In this document: piece after piece, positions 9,272-16,952 of the stretch
Position numbering within the stretch: position 1 is the stretch's first letter
Layout: every line of letters begins with the position of its first letter
Source: an uncultured Rhodobiaceae bacterium
GTDB taxonomy: Bacteria > Pseudomonadota > Alphaproteobacteria > Parvibaculales > Parvibaculaceae
Assembly (NCBI GenBank): GCA_913057645.1
Contig: CAJXOU010000002.1
Coordinates: 1-64,000 of the forward strand
Length of the DNA: 64,000 nt
Reading direction: 5' to 3'
The notes under the pieces: generated by a model
Database searches by the model: none
What the model saw: the letters and a program-made list of their open reading frames with translations, nothing else
What the model was told of the DNA's origin: nothing
Position numbers and translations under genes: made by a program

Positions 9272-9904
9272 ATGGCCGCACGTACCCCCAAAACCCGCCA
9301 GAGGGCGCAACAGAAGCGCGCCGAAGACACCCGCCGGCTTTTGCTGGAGGCGGCCATCGAGATGTTTGCGACCGTCGGCTTCGAGGGCGTGACGGTGGCG
9401 GCCCTGGAGGAAGAGGCCGGCGTCCAGCGCGGTTTGTTGAGGTATCACTTCGGCAGCAAGGATGCGCTGTGGCGGGAGGCCGTGGATCGGGCCTTCACCC
9501 AATCGGAGACCGCCATCCGCGAGTTGTTCGTCGATGAACTCGCCAAGCGCGGAGGCGACCGGCTGGCCGCGCTCATTGCGGCCTATATCCGCGGCAGTGC
9601 GCGCCATCCGGAAATGCTGAACTTCATCATGCGCGAAGCGAATGTGGAGTCCGATCGCCGCGACTACATAGCGGAGAAGCATGTCAGCCGCTTCGCTGAC
9701 ATGATCTCGCAAGCGAGCGGCCGCCCGAAAAGCGTCTACGACTTTTATGCGCTGGCGGGAGCCATGAACTTCGTCTTCGTCTCGCCCGCAGGTGCGCGGC
9801 GCATCTGGAAGAAAGAACCCTTTTCAGACGCCTTCATCAAACGGCACATCGAATCCATCATCGCCCTGTTCCGCCACGGCTGGGGCGAGAGTTCATCGTC
9901 CTGA
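9272..9904 (+). CDS. TetR/AcrR-family transcriptional regulator
   Basis: 210 residues. Residues about 18-65 form the TetR helix-turn-helix, with LLEAAIEMFATVGFEGVTV leading into LRYHFGSKDALW, the standard end of the recognition helix and helix 4. The C-terminal ligand domain is of the type seen in many regulators lacking a known effector. It is divergent from the autotransporter gene with 168 bases between the starts, so it most likely represses that gene and itself. It ends 6 bases before repeat copy B. Confidence 0.9.
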   Translation: MAARTPKTRQRAQQKRAEDTRRLLLEAAIEMFATVGFEGVTVAALEEEAGVQRGLLRYHFGSKDALWREAVDRAFTQSETAIRELFVDELAKRGGDRLAALIAAYIRGSARHPEMLNFIMREANVESDRRDYIAEKHVSRFADMISQASGRPKSVYDFYALAGAMNFVFVSPAGARRIWKKEPFSDAFIKRHIESIIALFRHGWGESSSS

Positions 9905-9910
9905 GCCCGG

Positions 9911-10017
9911 CGGCATTGACGCAAAGCACAAGATCGCCGGGTCCGATCGCGTCGCTCATGGCTTCCCTCGATCGTTCTCGGGGGAACTGGACCTCGAAAC
10001 GCGCGGGCGAAAGACCG
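9911..10017. repeat. 107-bp imperfect direct repeat, copy B, with a gene remnant
   Basis: Second copy of 5426-5532. On the minus strand, from the ATG at 9957-9959, it still encodes MSDAIGPGDLVLCVNAA with the same ribosome-binding region as the 91-residue gene. It then departs from the family sequence and runs into unrelated DNA, so it is a non-functional 5' fragment. Confidence 0.85.
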
Positions 10018-10200
10018 CTGTTGGTGCGAGGCGTCATTGAGTTTTTTTGCATGTTGAGCGTCTGAGTGCGGCTACGTCCGCGCTCACATAGGCATTGCAT
10101 CCGCGAAGAGGAAGCCGTCGCGGGTGCCGGCGCGCGCAACATGTACCCCCTTCTGACGCGAAGTGTCTTGATTGCTTCGCGCAAGATTCCGACAGGACTT

Positions 10201-10722
10201 CTAGTTCTGTACACCGAAGTGGAATTTGTACTGGATGTCGATTGCTTCAAGCTTGGCTAAGCGAGGGTCGAAATAGTCGATGCGGATTGTGAAGAGGTCA
10301 ACTAGGTCGTCAAGGGTACGCTTCTTGAATGGAAGTTCGAAAGAGAGCGGAGCCTTACCCGACGGATCCAACGATATCTCCGTCCTGTAGATGAGTTGGT
10401 CCTTCCGGTTTACGAACCAATTATCTGGATAGGTCCATCCCTTCAGGTTTCCCTCAAACTCAACTACTTGGGTTTTTACTTCTACGTGACGTACCACTAT
10501 AGGGTACCGACGGCGGTTCCAAATCTCTACGTCGAGGGTAGCACCATAATAGCCGTCTACGTTACCGCTCGAAAGTCCGTGCGATGTAACTAGTGCAATT
10601 GGTTTCCAGCCAAAGTTCTGACGATAACCAAACATCAATGAGACTGATGCCACCAAAATGCTCGAAATCGTCAACATTGAATACGCGACGAGCTGCGCGA
10701 GCTGGATTGCTACCGGGTCCAA
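10201..10722 (-). CDS. Hypothetical protein with one N-terminal membrane segment
   Basis: 173 residues from a TTG start preceded by TGGAG at good spacing. One hydrophobic helix at about residues 11-32 is followed by a soluble beta-rich domain (about 40-173) with no family I recognise. Base composition is visibly more AT-rich than the surrounding genes and codon use differs, which suggests acquisition. It stands alone between the repeat B region and a TetR gene. The flanking stretches 10018-10200 and 10723-10889 hold no gene I can support; 10064-10085 contains an 8-bp hairpin. Confidence 0.65.
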   Translation of the reverse strand: MDPVAIQLAQLVAYSMLTISSILVASVSLMFGYRQNFGWKPIALVTSHGLSSGNVDGYYGATLDVEIWNRRRYPIVVRHVEVKTQVVEFEGNLKGWTYPDNWFVNRKDQLIYRTEISLDPSGKAPLSFELPFKKRTLDDLVDLFTIRIDYFDPRLAKLEAIDIQYKFHFGVQN

Positions 10723-10889
10723 GGATGCTCCACTAGAGTATGGTCAAGATCAAAACTTCGACATGCGCGCATTTCTTATCTTAGCACTCTAGAATTTAGC
10801 GACCCAATTATTGACTCCCATAGCTCGAAGTTCGTCCTAAACGTCAATTTCTGGCGTTAGGGCGTCGTCGAAGTCAGTCTGTCCTTACC

Positions 10890-11546
10890 TCAGGACTCGC
10901 GCGGCCCGATCGTCCGCCGCAGCGCGAGCAGCATATGCGCCTCGATTTCCCGGCGCATGGCGGTGCGCGCCGCGCGCGTGCCGGGCGTCACGAGATAGAG
11001 GTCGACGAGATTGCCGATCAGCACATTCATGAAGTGAAACCGCGCCGGGTCGAGCCGTGCGCCGGGCGCGAAGCGTTTCAGGAAGGGCGCGATGCGCTCG
11101 CCGATGATCGTGACATTGGCGGGGTCCTGCTCTTCCTCCGTGGTGCGGATCGAGCGCATGGCGCGGAGCAGTCCCGTATGCGCCGGGATCGCCTCCGCCT
11201 CGTCGAGATAGACATGGAGGAGCAGCCGCGCCGCTTCCTCCACATCCGTCTCCGCGCCGAGCCCCGCCAGTCGTTCGACGCTCGCCGCCGCGATCCGCTC
11301 GACCGTCGCGTCATAGGCGGCGAGCAGCAGCGCGTCGCGATCCCTGAAATAGCGATAGAGACTTCCGACCGCGACGCCGGTGCGTTCGGCGACGCTTGTC
11401 GTCGTCACCGCCTCCGCGCCCTGCGCCGCGGCGATCTCCTCCACCGCCGCGAGGAGGGCGGCCCGCGTCTTCAGCGCGCGCGGCTGGACCGGGACGCGCT
11501 TGGCCCCCCGGAGGGGTGTTTCGGCAGGAAGCCTCGTCGCGCGCAT
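10890..11546 (-). CDS. TetR/AcrR-family transcriptional regulator
   Basis: 218 residues from the ATG at 11546; an upstream TTG at 11573 would add 9. The N-terminal helix-turn-helix includes TTTSVAERTGVAVGSLYRYF followed by RDRDALL, the classic TetR pattern. The C-terminal part resembles the ligand-binding domain of AcrR-like regulators. It is divergent from the beta-helix and cytochrome pair, which suggests that it controls them. A short perfect palindrome lies in the shared promoter gap. Confidence 0.9.
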   Translation of the reverse strand: MRATRLPAETPLRGAKRVPVQPRALKTRAALLAAVEEIAAAQGAEAVTTTSVAERTGVAVGSLYRYFRDRDALLLAAYDATVERIAAASVERLAGLGAETDVEEAARLLLHVYLDEAEAIPAHTGLLRAMRSIRTTEEEQDPANVTIIGERIAPFLKRFAPGARLDPARFHFMNVLIGNLVDLYLVTPGTRAARTAMRREIEAHMLLALRRTIGPRES

Positions 11547-11577
11547 TCTCGGGTCCGGTGCTGTCTCTCTCAAAAAG

Positions 11578-11590
11578 TGAAACTATTTCA
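11578..11590. promoter_or_regulatory. Candidate operator TGAAActaTTTCA
   Basis: A 5-bp perfect inverted repeat with a 3-base centre, 32 bases upstream of the TetR start and in the divergent region with the beta-helix gene. A TTGACA-like hexamer follows at 11597-11602. This is a typical place for a TetR operator; assignment is inference. Confidence 0.4.
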
Positions 11591-11701
11591 TTTTTGTTGA
11601 CAGGACCAGAGCGAAGGCCGCATTTTGTCATTACTAGATGAGCGCCCGGCAGCTTCCTGTCCGGGCTCTCGGTCCTTGCATGGGCTTTGGGGGAGAAGCA
11701 G

Positions 11702-12937
11702 ATGACGTTGAAATTTTCAGCAGGCGCGCTCGCGGTCACGATGAGCCTCCTCATCTCCGGCACGGGCCACGCGGCCGAGATCCGGGTGAGCCCCGCCGAC
11801 GGCACGGAAAAGCTGATCGAGACCTTCATCATGGTGGAGGAGGGCGACACGATCCTGCTCGGGGCCGGGCGCTGGGACCTTGCCGACGGGCTCGTCCTCG
11901 ATGCCGACGGCGTGACCGTGCGCGGCGCGGGCGCGGAAGAAACCGTCCTCTCCTTCAAGGGGCAGACGGGCTCCGGCGAGGGCCTCCTCGTCACGTCCGA
12001 CAATGTCGTGCTCGAAGATTTCGCGGTCGAGGACACGAAGGGCGACGGCATCAAGTCGAAGGGCTCGGACGTCATCACCTTCCGCAACCTGCGCGTCGAA
12101 TGGACCAACGGCCCGGACGAGAAGAACGGCGCCTATGGCGTCTATCCCGTCTCGTCGAAGAATGTGCTGATCGAGGGCGTCACGGTGCGCGGCGCGTCCG
12201 ACGCCGGCATCTATGTCGGCCAGAGCCAGGACATCATCGTCCGCAACAGCCTCGCCGAGTTCAACGTCGCCGGCATCGAGATCGAGAACTGCTACCGCGC
12301 CGACGTCTACGGCAACATGGCCCGCCACAACACCGGCGGCATCCTGATCTTCGACCTGCCCAGCCTGCCGCAGCAGGGCGGCCACGACATCCGCGTCTTC
12401 GACAATTCATCGGTGGACAACGACACGCCGAACTTCGCGCCCGAAGGCAACATCGTCGGCGGGGTGCCGATGGGCACCGGCATCATGATCATGGCGAACC
12501 GCAACGTGCATGTCTTCGGCAACCGCCTCGCGAACAACGGCACGGTGCACATCATCGTCGCGGCCTATCCGGAAGAGTATGACGACGAGACCTACATGTT
12601 CGTGCCGCGCGGCGTTTACATCCACGACAACACCTATGGCGAGGGCGGGGCTGCGCCGGACAACGAGATGGGCGAAATCATCGCCGGGCGCACCGGCACG
12701 CCGGTCCCCGATATCGTCTGGGACGGCGTCACCCGCATCCCCGAATGGCTCACCTGGGTCGCGGCGGAAAACCGTCTTTATATAGATGAGGCCGACGACA
12801 CGACTTTCGCCAACGCGAAGATGATTTCGCACATGTTGTTGCCGTGGGAGACGAGCCCGGACCGCGACATCTCGAACCATGCAGGCAGCCTCCCCGCGCC
12901 CGCGCCCGTCGAGCTGCCGCAGGACGCGGAAGGCTGA
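11702..12937 (+). CDS. Exported parallel beta-helix protein (SO_2929-type)
   Basis: 411 residues from the ATG with GGGGGAGA 6 bases upstream. A signal peptide (LKFSAGALAVTMSLLISGTGHAA) is followed by a right-handed parallel beta-helix made of successive rungs such as VLEDFAVEDTKGDGI, VLIEGVTVRGASDAGI and IIVRNSLAEFNVAGIEI. The family is known as the partner of a diheme cytochrome c of the SO_2930 type, which here follows after 5 bases. The pair is periplasmic or secreted. Its substrate is unknown, although beta-helices of this kind often bind or cut polysaccharide. Confidence 0.85.
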   Translation: MTLKFSAGALAVTMSLLISGTGHAAEIRVSPADGTEKLIETFIMVEEGDTILLGAGRWDLADGLVLDADGVTVRGAGAEETVLSFKGQTGSGEGLLVTSDNVVLEDFAVEDTKGDGIKSKGSDVITFRNLRVEWTNGPDEKNGAYGVYPVSSKNVLIEGVTVRGASDAGIYVGQSQDIIVRNSLAEFNVAGIEIENCYRADVYGNMARHNTGGILIFDLPSLPQQGGHDIRVFDNSSVDNDTPNFAPEGNIVGGVPMGTGIMIMANRNVHVFGNRLANNGTVHIIVAAYPEEYDDETYMFVPRGVYIHDNTYGEGGAAPDNEMGEIIAGRTGTPVPDIVWDGVTRIPEWLTWVAAENRLYIDEADDTTFANAKMISHMLLPWETSPDRDISNHAGSLPAPAPVELPQDAEG

Positions 12938-12942
12938 CATCC

Positions 12943-14007
12943 ATGACGGCGCGCTCCCCTTTGCCGTACCTGAAGCGGGCCCTCCTCGCGGTCCTCTTCC
13001 TCGGTGCGATGACCGGGGGCGCCGCCGCCGTCGACGATCAGGCGATCCTCGCGAAGAAGCCGCCGCGCCAGCTTTCCGCTTTCGGCTTTTTCGCGGACGC
13101 CGCGCGTCAGGTGCCGGCGACAGGCGTGCTTCCCTTCGCGCCCAGGACGCCCCTCTTCACCGACTTCGCGGAGAAGCGCCGCTTCGTCTATCTGCCGGAC
13201 GGTCAAAGCGCCGCCTATGACGCCCGCGAGGCTTTTGCCTTTCCGGTCGGGTCCGCCCTCATCAAGACCTTCGCCTATGCGGCGGCGGACCGGCCCGGCG
13301 GGCTCCGGCTCGTCGAAACGCGCGTGCTGCTCCGGCAGGCGCAGGGCTGGGAGGCCTGGGCCTATGTCTGGAACGAGGACCAGTCGGAAGCGGAATTGAA
13401 GATCGCGGGCGCGAAGCTCCCGATGGAAATTCCGCTGCCCGGCGGCGGCACGAAAGCCATCACCTATGCGGTGCCGAACAAGGCGCAGTGCAAGGGCTGC
13501 CACGAACTCTCCGGCGAGATCGCGCCGATCGGTCCCAAGGCGCGGAACCTCAACCACGCCTTTGCCTATCCGGAGGGGCCGGAGAACCAGCTCATGCGCT
13601 GGCGCGCCGAGGGCATCCTGACCGGCTTGCCGGACGCGGGCACCATCCCCGCCGTTCCGGACTGGCTCGACGAGGCCGCGCCGCTCGACGCGCGTGCCCG
13701 CGCCTGGCTCGACATCAATTGCGCCCATTGCCACCGCGCCGAGGGCCCCGCCAGCAATTCCGGCCTCTTCCTCACCTGGGACGAACAGGACCCCGTCGCA
13801 CTCGGGATCGGCAAGCGCCCGGTTGCCGCCGGCCGGGGCGCCGGTGACCTCAAGGTCGATATCGAACCCGGCGACCCCGACGCCTCGATCCTCGTCTACC
13901 GCGTCGAAAGCAACGAGCCCGGCGTCATGATGCCGGAACTCGGCCGCACCCTCACCGAACCCCGCGCCGTCGCGCTGCTGCGCGCATGGGTCGCGAGCAT
14001 GGAGTGA
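12943..14007 (+). CDS. Diheme c-type cytochrome, SO_2930 family
   Basis: 354 residues beginning with a signal peptide that ends near GGAAAVDD. Two haem-attachment motifs are present, CKGCH at 183-187 and CAHCH at 260-264. LFTDFAEKRRFVYLPDG and the closing MMPELGRT segment are characteristic of this family. It would act in the periplasm in electron transfer, paired with the preceding beta-helix protein. The ATG follows GGAAGG at good spacing and lies 5 bases after the previous stop. Its last 14 codons lie in a direct repeat, and an almost identical tail (AVALLRAWVAKME) recurs near 16165-16210. Confidence 0.88.
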   Translation: MTARSPLPYLKRALLAVLFLGAMTGGAAAVDDQAILAKKPPRQLSAFGFFADAARQVPATGVLPFAPRTPLFTDFAEKRRFVYLPDGQSAAYDAREAFAFPVGSALIKTFAYAAADRPGGLRLVETRVLLRQAQGWEAWAYVWNEDQSEAELKIAGAKLPMEIPLPGGGTKAITYAVPNKAQCKGCHELSGEIAPIGPKARNLNHAFAYPEGPENQLMRWRAEGILTGLPDAGTIPAVPDWLDEAAPLDARARAWLDINCAHCHRAEGPASNSGLFLTWDEQDPVALGIGKRPVAAGRGAGDLKVDIEPGDPDASILVYRVESNEPGVMMPELGRTLTEPRAVALLRAWVASME

Positions 14008-14074
14008 GGGCCGGCTATTCCACCGGGATCACATCCGTATAGACGAAGCCCTCGCGGGTCACCGTCTCGCCGAT
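13964..14074. repeat. 111-bp imperfect direct repeat, left copy
   Basis: Contains the 3' end of the cytochrome gene on the plus strand and, on the minus strand, the last codons of a PP-loop ATPase gene (a GETVTREGFVYTDVIPVE tail). It matches 16165-16275 with about six mismatches and no gap. Beyond 14074 the ATPase-like sequence stops, so this end carries only a remnant of that gene. Confidence 0.9.
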
Positions 14075-14174
14075 GGCGATCAGCTTGCAGAGCATTGGGC
14101 ATGCCTCACTGCAGCTAGCAAATGTACACTTGTACCCAACTATAGATGGTTGCGAGAAAAGCACAGTGGATTGG

Positions 14175-14203
14175 TTGGGAATAGCGCCGAAATGTCGTAC
14201 AAT
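14175..14203 (+). promoter_or_regulatory. Candidate promoter for the AT-rich two-gene island
   Basis: TTGGGA at 14175-14180 and TACAAT at 14198-14203 with a 17-base spacer resemble sigma-70 boxes. It lies about 190 bases before the first island gene. The surrounding gap 14075-14397 is AT-rich and shows no other gene. Confidence 0.35.
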
Positions 14204-14397
14204 GACAAATTCAAACGAACGCGCGAATTCTGATCGTGTTTAGTGGGGTGGTGTTCGGAATTGATGCGGTGTCATTTCGCCCGGAGGAGTGTTCTCTAAG
14301 CCTTCGAGAGTGAGTTCACAGTCGGGATGCAGGGGCTCTGACTGACTCTGAGCTTTTGAAAAAATGATGTGTTCAATTGTTCGCTGGGGGGCGACCA

Positions 14398-15450
14398 ATG
14401 ACGCTAGTTGACGCTGCAAGCGATCTCGAAACGACGCTCAAGACATTATTTGTCTGGTTCGATTTTATTTTTGATCTTCTGACGAGGATAATCGAGTTTG
14501 TGCTCGATGTTTTGAGTTTCCTCTCGAGCCAATATTCCTTTGTCTACAGAGCCTATCCGGTGCCGACCGCCGTTGGCACATATGTTTTTGTTTGTATTGC
14601 TCAGGACAACGTTCGCAAAGTTATCAATGTGTCCGTAGGTACATTGGCGTTACCGAAGGTTGCGGGTGCATCGGTGAGATCGTTCTCTAGCAGGGCTCTC
14701 AACGCTGCTGCGACGGGGACAAGCGATCAGCGGGATACGTTTGGCTTGGGTATTCACTTTCTTGTTGCTTCGGTCGCACTCGCCGGTGCTGTAGCAAACT
14801 TTTATCTCATTCAAAGCCCAATGTCCGTAGTAATGGCTTCGGACGCAAACGCACTCGAGCTCATGGGATTGGATCCGTCAGTACTTGGCGCTGCCAGCAT
14901 TGTCGCATTCGAATTTGTGGCTGGAATCGTTTTTATAGAACTCTTGGGATACACAAAGATTTTCGGCTTTATATCTTCTGGTGAGGAAGCATGGAGCCTC
15001 GCGCGAAAGGTGGTCATCGGTCTTTCTGCGCTTCTCATAGCTGTTTTTTCGGCTTTGGAAGTTGGTCTTGCTTGGTACAGGAACGAAATTATTGAACAGA
15101 GTTTGGCTCTCAAGGCATTTATCGATTCTCCATCTGGTATCAAAACCGTGGAATCGGCTTTCGACGCGAGTCCTTTGTACATCCAGATGACGTTAGGTGG
15201 GTTGGTGCCGTGGATATTGGCTATCGCCGTTATTTCTCTGGAGCGTGTTGTGCGGTTCCTTCCAGTACTCTTTTTTGGTGTTTTTTCGATTTTGTTGTTT
15301 TTGGTCTGGTTTCCATTGATTGCCTTCGGCACAGCATTTGAGAGGTTTAACAGTTTTCTGATTGCTCTTTTTGATGTGGCGGTATTGCCGCCCACGAGAG
15401 TAGCGAAGTTTGTCGAATCTCTCTGGGAATCGTCGCGCGGCAGTCGCTAG
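14398..15450 (+). CDS. Polytopic membrane protein of unknown function
   Basis: 350 residues from the ATG that follows a GGGGGG ribosome-binding site. Hydrophobic helices lie around residues 112-135, 158-182, 200-222, 263-284 and 286-315, and a more amphipathic N-terminal region at 17-42 may be membrane-associated. No catalytic motif or known family is recognised. Base composition is clearly lower in G+C than the flanking genes. The gene is 14 bases upstream of a von Willebrand A lipoprotein gene, and the two look like an operon in an inserted segment bounded by direct repeats. Confidence 0.75.
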   Translation: MTLVDAASDLETTLKTLFVWFDFIFDLLTRIIEFVLDVLSFLSSQYSFVYRAYPVPTAVGTYVFVCIAQDNVRKVINVSVGTLALPKVAGASVRSFSSRALNAAATGTSDQRDTFGLGIHFLVASVALAGAVANFYLIQSPMSVVMASDANALELMGLDPSVLGAASIVAFEFVAGIVFIELLGYTKIFGFISSGEEAWSLARKVVIGLSALLIAVFSALEVGLAWYRNEIIEQSLALKAFIDSPSGIKTVESAFDASPLYIQMTLGGLVPWILAIAVISLERVVRFLPVLFFGVFSILLFLVWFPLIAFGTAFERFNSFLIALFDVAVLPPTRVAKFVESLWESSRGSR

Positions 15451-15464
15451 AGGGGGGGTGCTTT

Positions 15465-16160
15465 GTGTATTTTTTTTCTAGGGCATCGCTCCTTACTGGT
15501 GTAGTTGCGCTTTGTCTCGGCGTGACGATGCTGACGGGTTGCTCATATCGCTCCGAAAAGGTCCGCGACCTTTTTATACTAGTGGATGTGTCGGGTAGCT
15601 ATTTTGAGCACAGCGAGCGTAGTTTCCAACGGATAAGGTCTCTCCTGTTTGACTTGAGTTCAGGCGACAAGCTGACGGTCGCGCAAGTTGATAGTTGTAG
15701 CTTTGGGGATGGTTCTGAATGGATCAGCGAGGAGGTTGACTATAACCCTTTGCAAAAGGGCGCCGACATACGTGGAATTGCGGATGAACTTGCGCGTGTC
15801 CAGAAATCCCTGCGTCGTAGTTCCCATACTGATATTACAGGAGCCTTTCTGCGGGCATCTCGGCACTTTGCGCGTAGCCGCTCGAATCACAAGGTGATCA
15901 TTGTCTTTTCTGACTTGAAGGAAGACACGGCGTTGAGCTGTCCGCGCGACGAGTCAATCGTTTTCGATCTTGAGGATATTACGATCATCTTGGCAGACGT
16001 GGCGATTTCGGACGTCGATGCACGCAAGCCGGAAGCTTACCTCAGAAACATCAAACACTGGCGGGACCGACTTCTCGCGTCTGGGGCTCGAGATGTGATC
16101 GAAGCTCGTGGAGCGAGTCAGATTTCCGATATTCTTGCAAGCTTACGGGCTGACGGCTGA
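15465..16160 (+). CDS. von Willebrand factor A-domain lipoprotein
   Basis: 231 residues from a GTG start preceded by a run of seven G. A lipoprotein signal with lipobox LTGC at 23-26 is followed by a VWA-like fold. DLFILVDVSGS supplies the metal-site DxSxS at 41-45, T122 in SSHTDITG fits the second MIDAS position and SD at 149-150 in VIIVFSDLKED the third. A complete MIDAS suggests metal-dependent protein binding at the membrane surface. It is paired with the preceding polytopic protein in an AT-rich island. The function is unknown; a membrane sensor or effector pair is one possibility. Confidence 0.8.
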   Translation: MYFFSRASLLTGVVALCLGVTMLTGCSYRSEKVRDLFILVDVSGSYFEHSERSFQRIRSLLFDLSSGDKLTVAQVDSCSFGDGSEWISEEVDYNPLQKGADIRGIADELARVQKSLRRSSHTDITGAFLRASRHFARSRSNHKVIIVFSDLKEDTALSCPRDESIVFDLEDITIILADVAISDVDARKPEAYLRNIKHWRDRLLASGARDVIEARGASQISDILASLRADG

Positions 16161-16164
16161 GACA

Positions 16165-16275
16165 GCGCCGTCGCGCTGCTCCGCGCATGGGTCGCGAAGA
16201 TGGAGTGAGGGCCGGCTACTCGACCGGGATCACATCCGTATAGACGAAGCCCTCGCGGGTGACCGTCTCGCCGAT
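16165..16275. repeat. 111-bp imperfect direct repeat, right copy
   Basis: Matches 13964-14074. Here the plus strand carries an orphan cytochrome tail (AVALLRAWVAKME and stop, in frame), while the minus strand is the true 3' end of the PP-loop ATPase gene. Confidence 0.9.
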
Positions 16276-16899
16276 CTCCACCTCGATCGCCCGGGTAAAC
16301 ATCGGTCCCGCCGTCACCACCGTGTGGAACTCGCCGTTCTCGCCGCAGGGGTCGGCCGTCTCCGGCAGCTCGGCCAGCAGGTCGAGGTCGAAGCGCCGCC
16401 CCGACAGGCCGGCCGGCACCTGGCTCGGGTCGACGCAGGCAAGATGGGCGGTCAGGCCGCTCGCGATCATCTCGCGGGCGAGGTCGCCGGTGTTCCGCCC
16501 CCAGAGCGGGAAGAGGGCGGTCATGTCCACCCGCGCGAGCCGCTCCTCCCGATAGGCGCGGACGTCCTCCAGAAAGAGGTCGCCGAAAACGACATGGGCG
16601 ATCCCGTCCGCCTTCACCCGCGCCATCGCCGCCGCCATCCGCTCTTCATATATGCCGTTCGGGCAGGGATGAGGGATCGGCACCTTGATCAGCGGCAGGC
16701 CCGCCGCCTCCGCCTGCAGGTCGAGCAGTCGCTCGCGCACGCCATGCATCGCCACCCGCTCATGGGTTTCGTTCACGGTCGTCAGCAGCGCGGCGATCTC
16801 CGCCGCGCCCGTCCGGCGCACCTCGTGAAGCGCGAAGGCCGCGTCCTTGCCCGAGCTCCAGGAGAGGATGGCTTTGGGTTTCCCGTCCGGCTTTGTCAT
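16216..16899 (-). CDS. PP-loop ATP pyrophosphatase, diphthine-ammonia-ligase-like (MJ0570-related)
   Basis: 227 residues from the ATG at 16899 (MTKPDGKPKAILSWSSGKDAAF). SSGKDA near the N-terminus is the PP-loop of N-type ATP pyrophosphatases, and GIAHVVFGDLFLEDVRAYRE is typical of the Dph6/MJ0570 family. Bacteria lack diphthamide, so the true substrate is unknown, but an ATP-dependent amidation or ligation is likely. An in-frame ATG 63 bases upstream would add a tail unlike the family. The last codons lie in the direct repeat. Confidence 0.8.
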   Translation of the reverse strand: MTKPDGKPKAILSWSSGKDAAFALHEVRRTGAAEIAALLTTVNETHERVAMHGVRERLLDLQAEAAGLPLIKVPIPHPCPNGIYEERMAAAMARVKADGIAHVVFGDLFLEDVRAYREERLARVDMTALFPLWGRNTGDLAREMIASGLTAHLACVDPSQVPAGLSGRRFDLDLLAELPETADPCGENGEFHTVVTAGPMFTRAIEVEIGETVTREGFVYTDVIPVE

Positions 16900-16915
16900 G
16901 GGCCGGGACCTTAGG

Positions 16916-16952
16916 GGCAAGAGCACGCGGAGGCCAGCCGGATGCTCTTGCC
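16916..16952. other. 10-bp perfect inverted repeat (GGCAAGAGCA/TGCTCTTGCC)
   Basis: Arms at 16916-16925 and 16943-16952 with a 17-base loop, 17 bases upstream of the PP-loop ATPase start on the minus strand. It could be an operator or a 5' leader hairpin. It lacks a T-run, so it is not an ordinary terminator. Confidence 0.4.

Noticed and set aside
10064..10085. GAGTGCGG/CCGCGCTC hairpin considered as a terminator
   Set aside because: No T-run follows on either strand at the right place.
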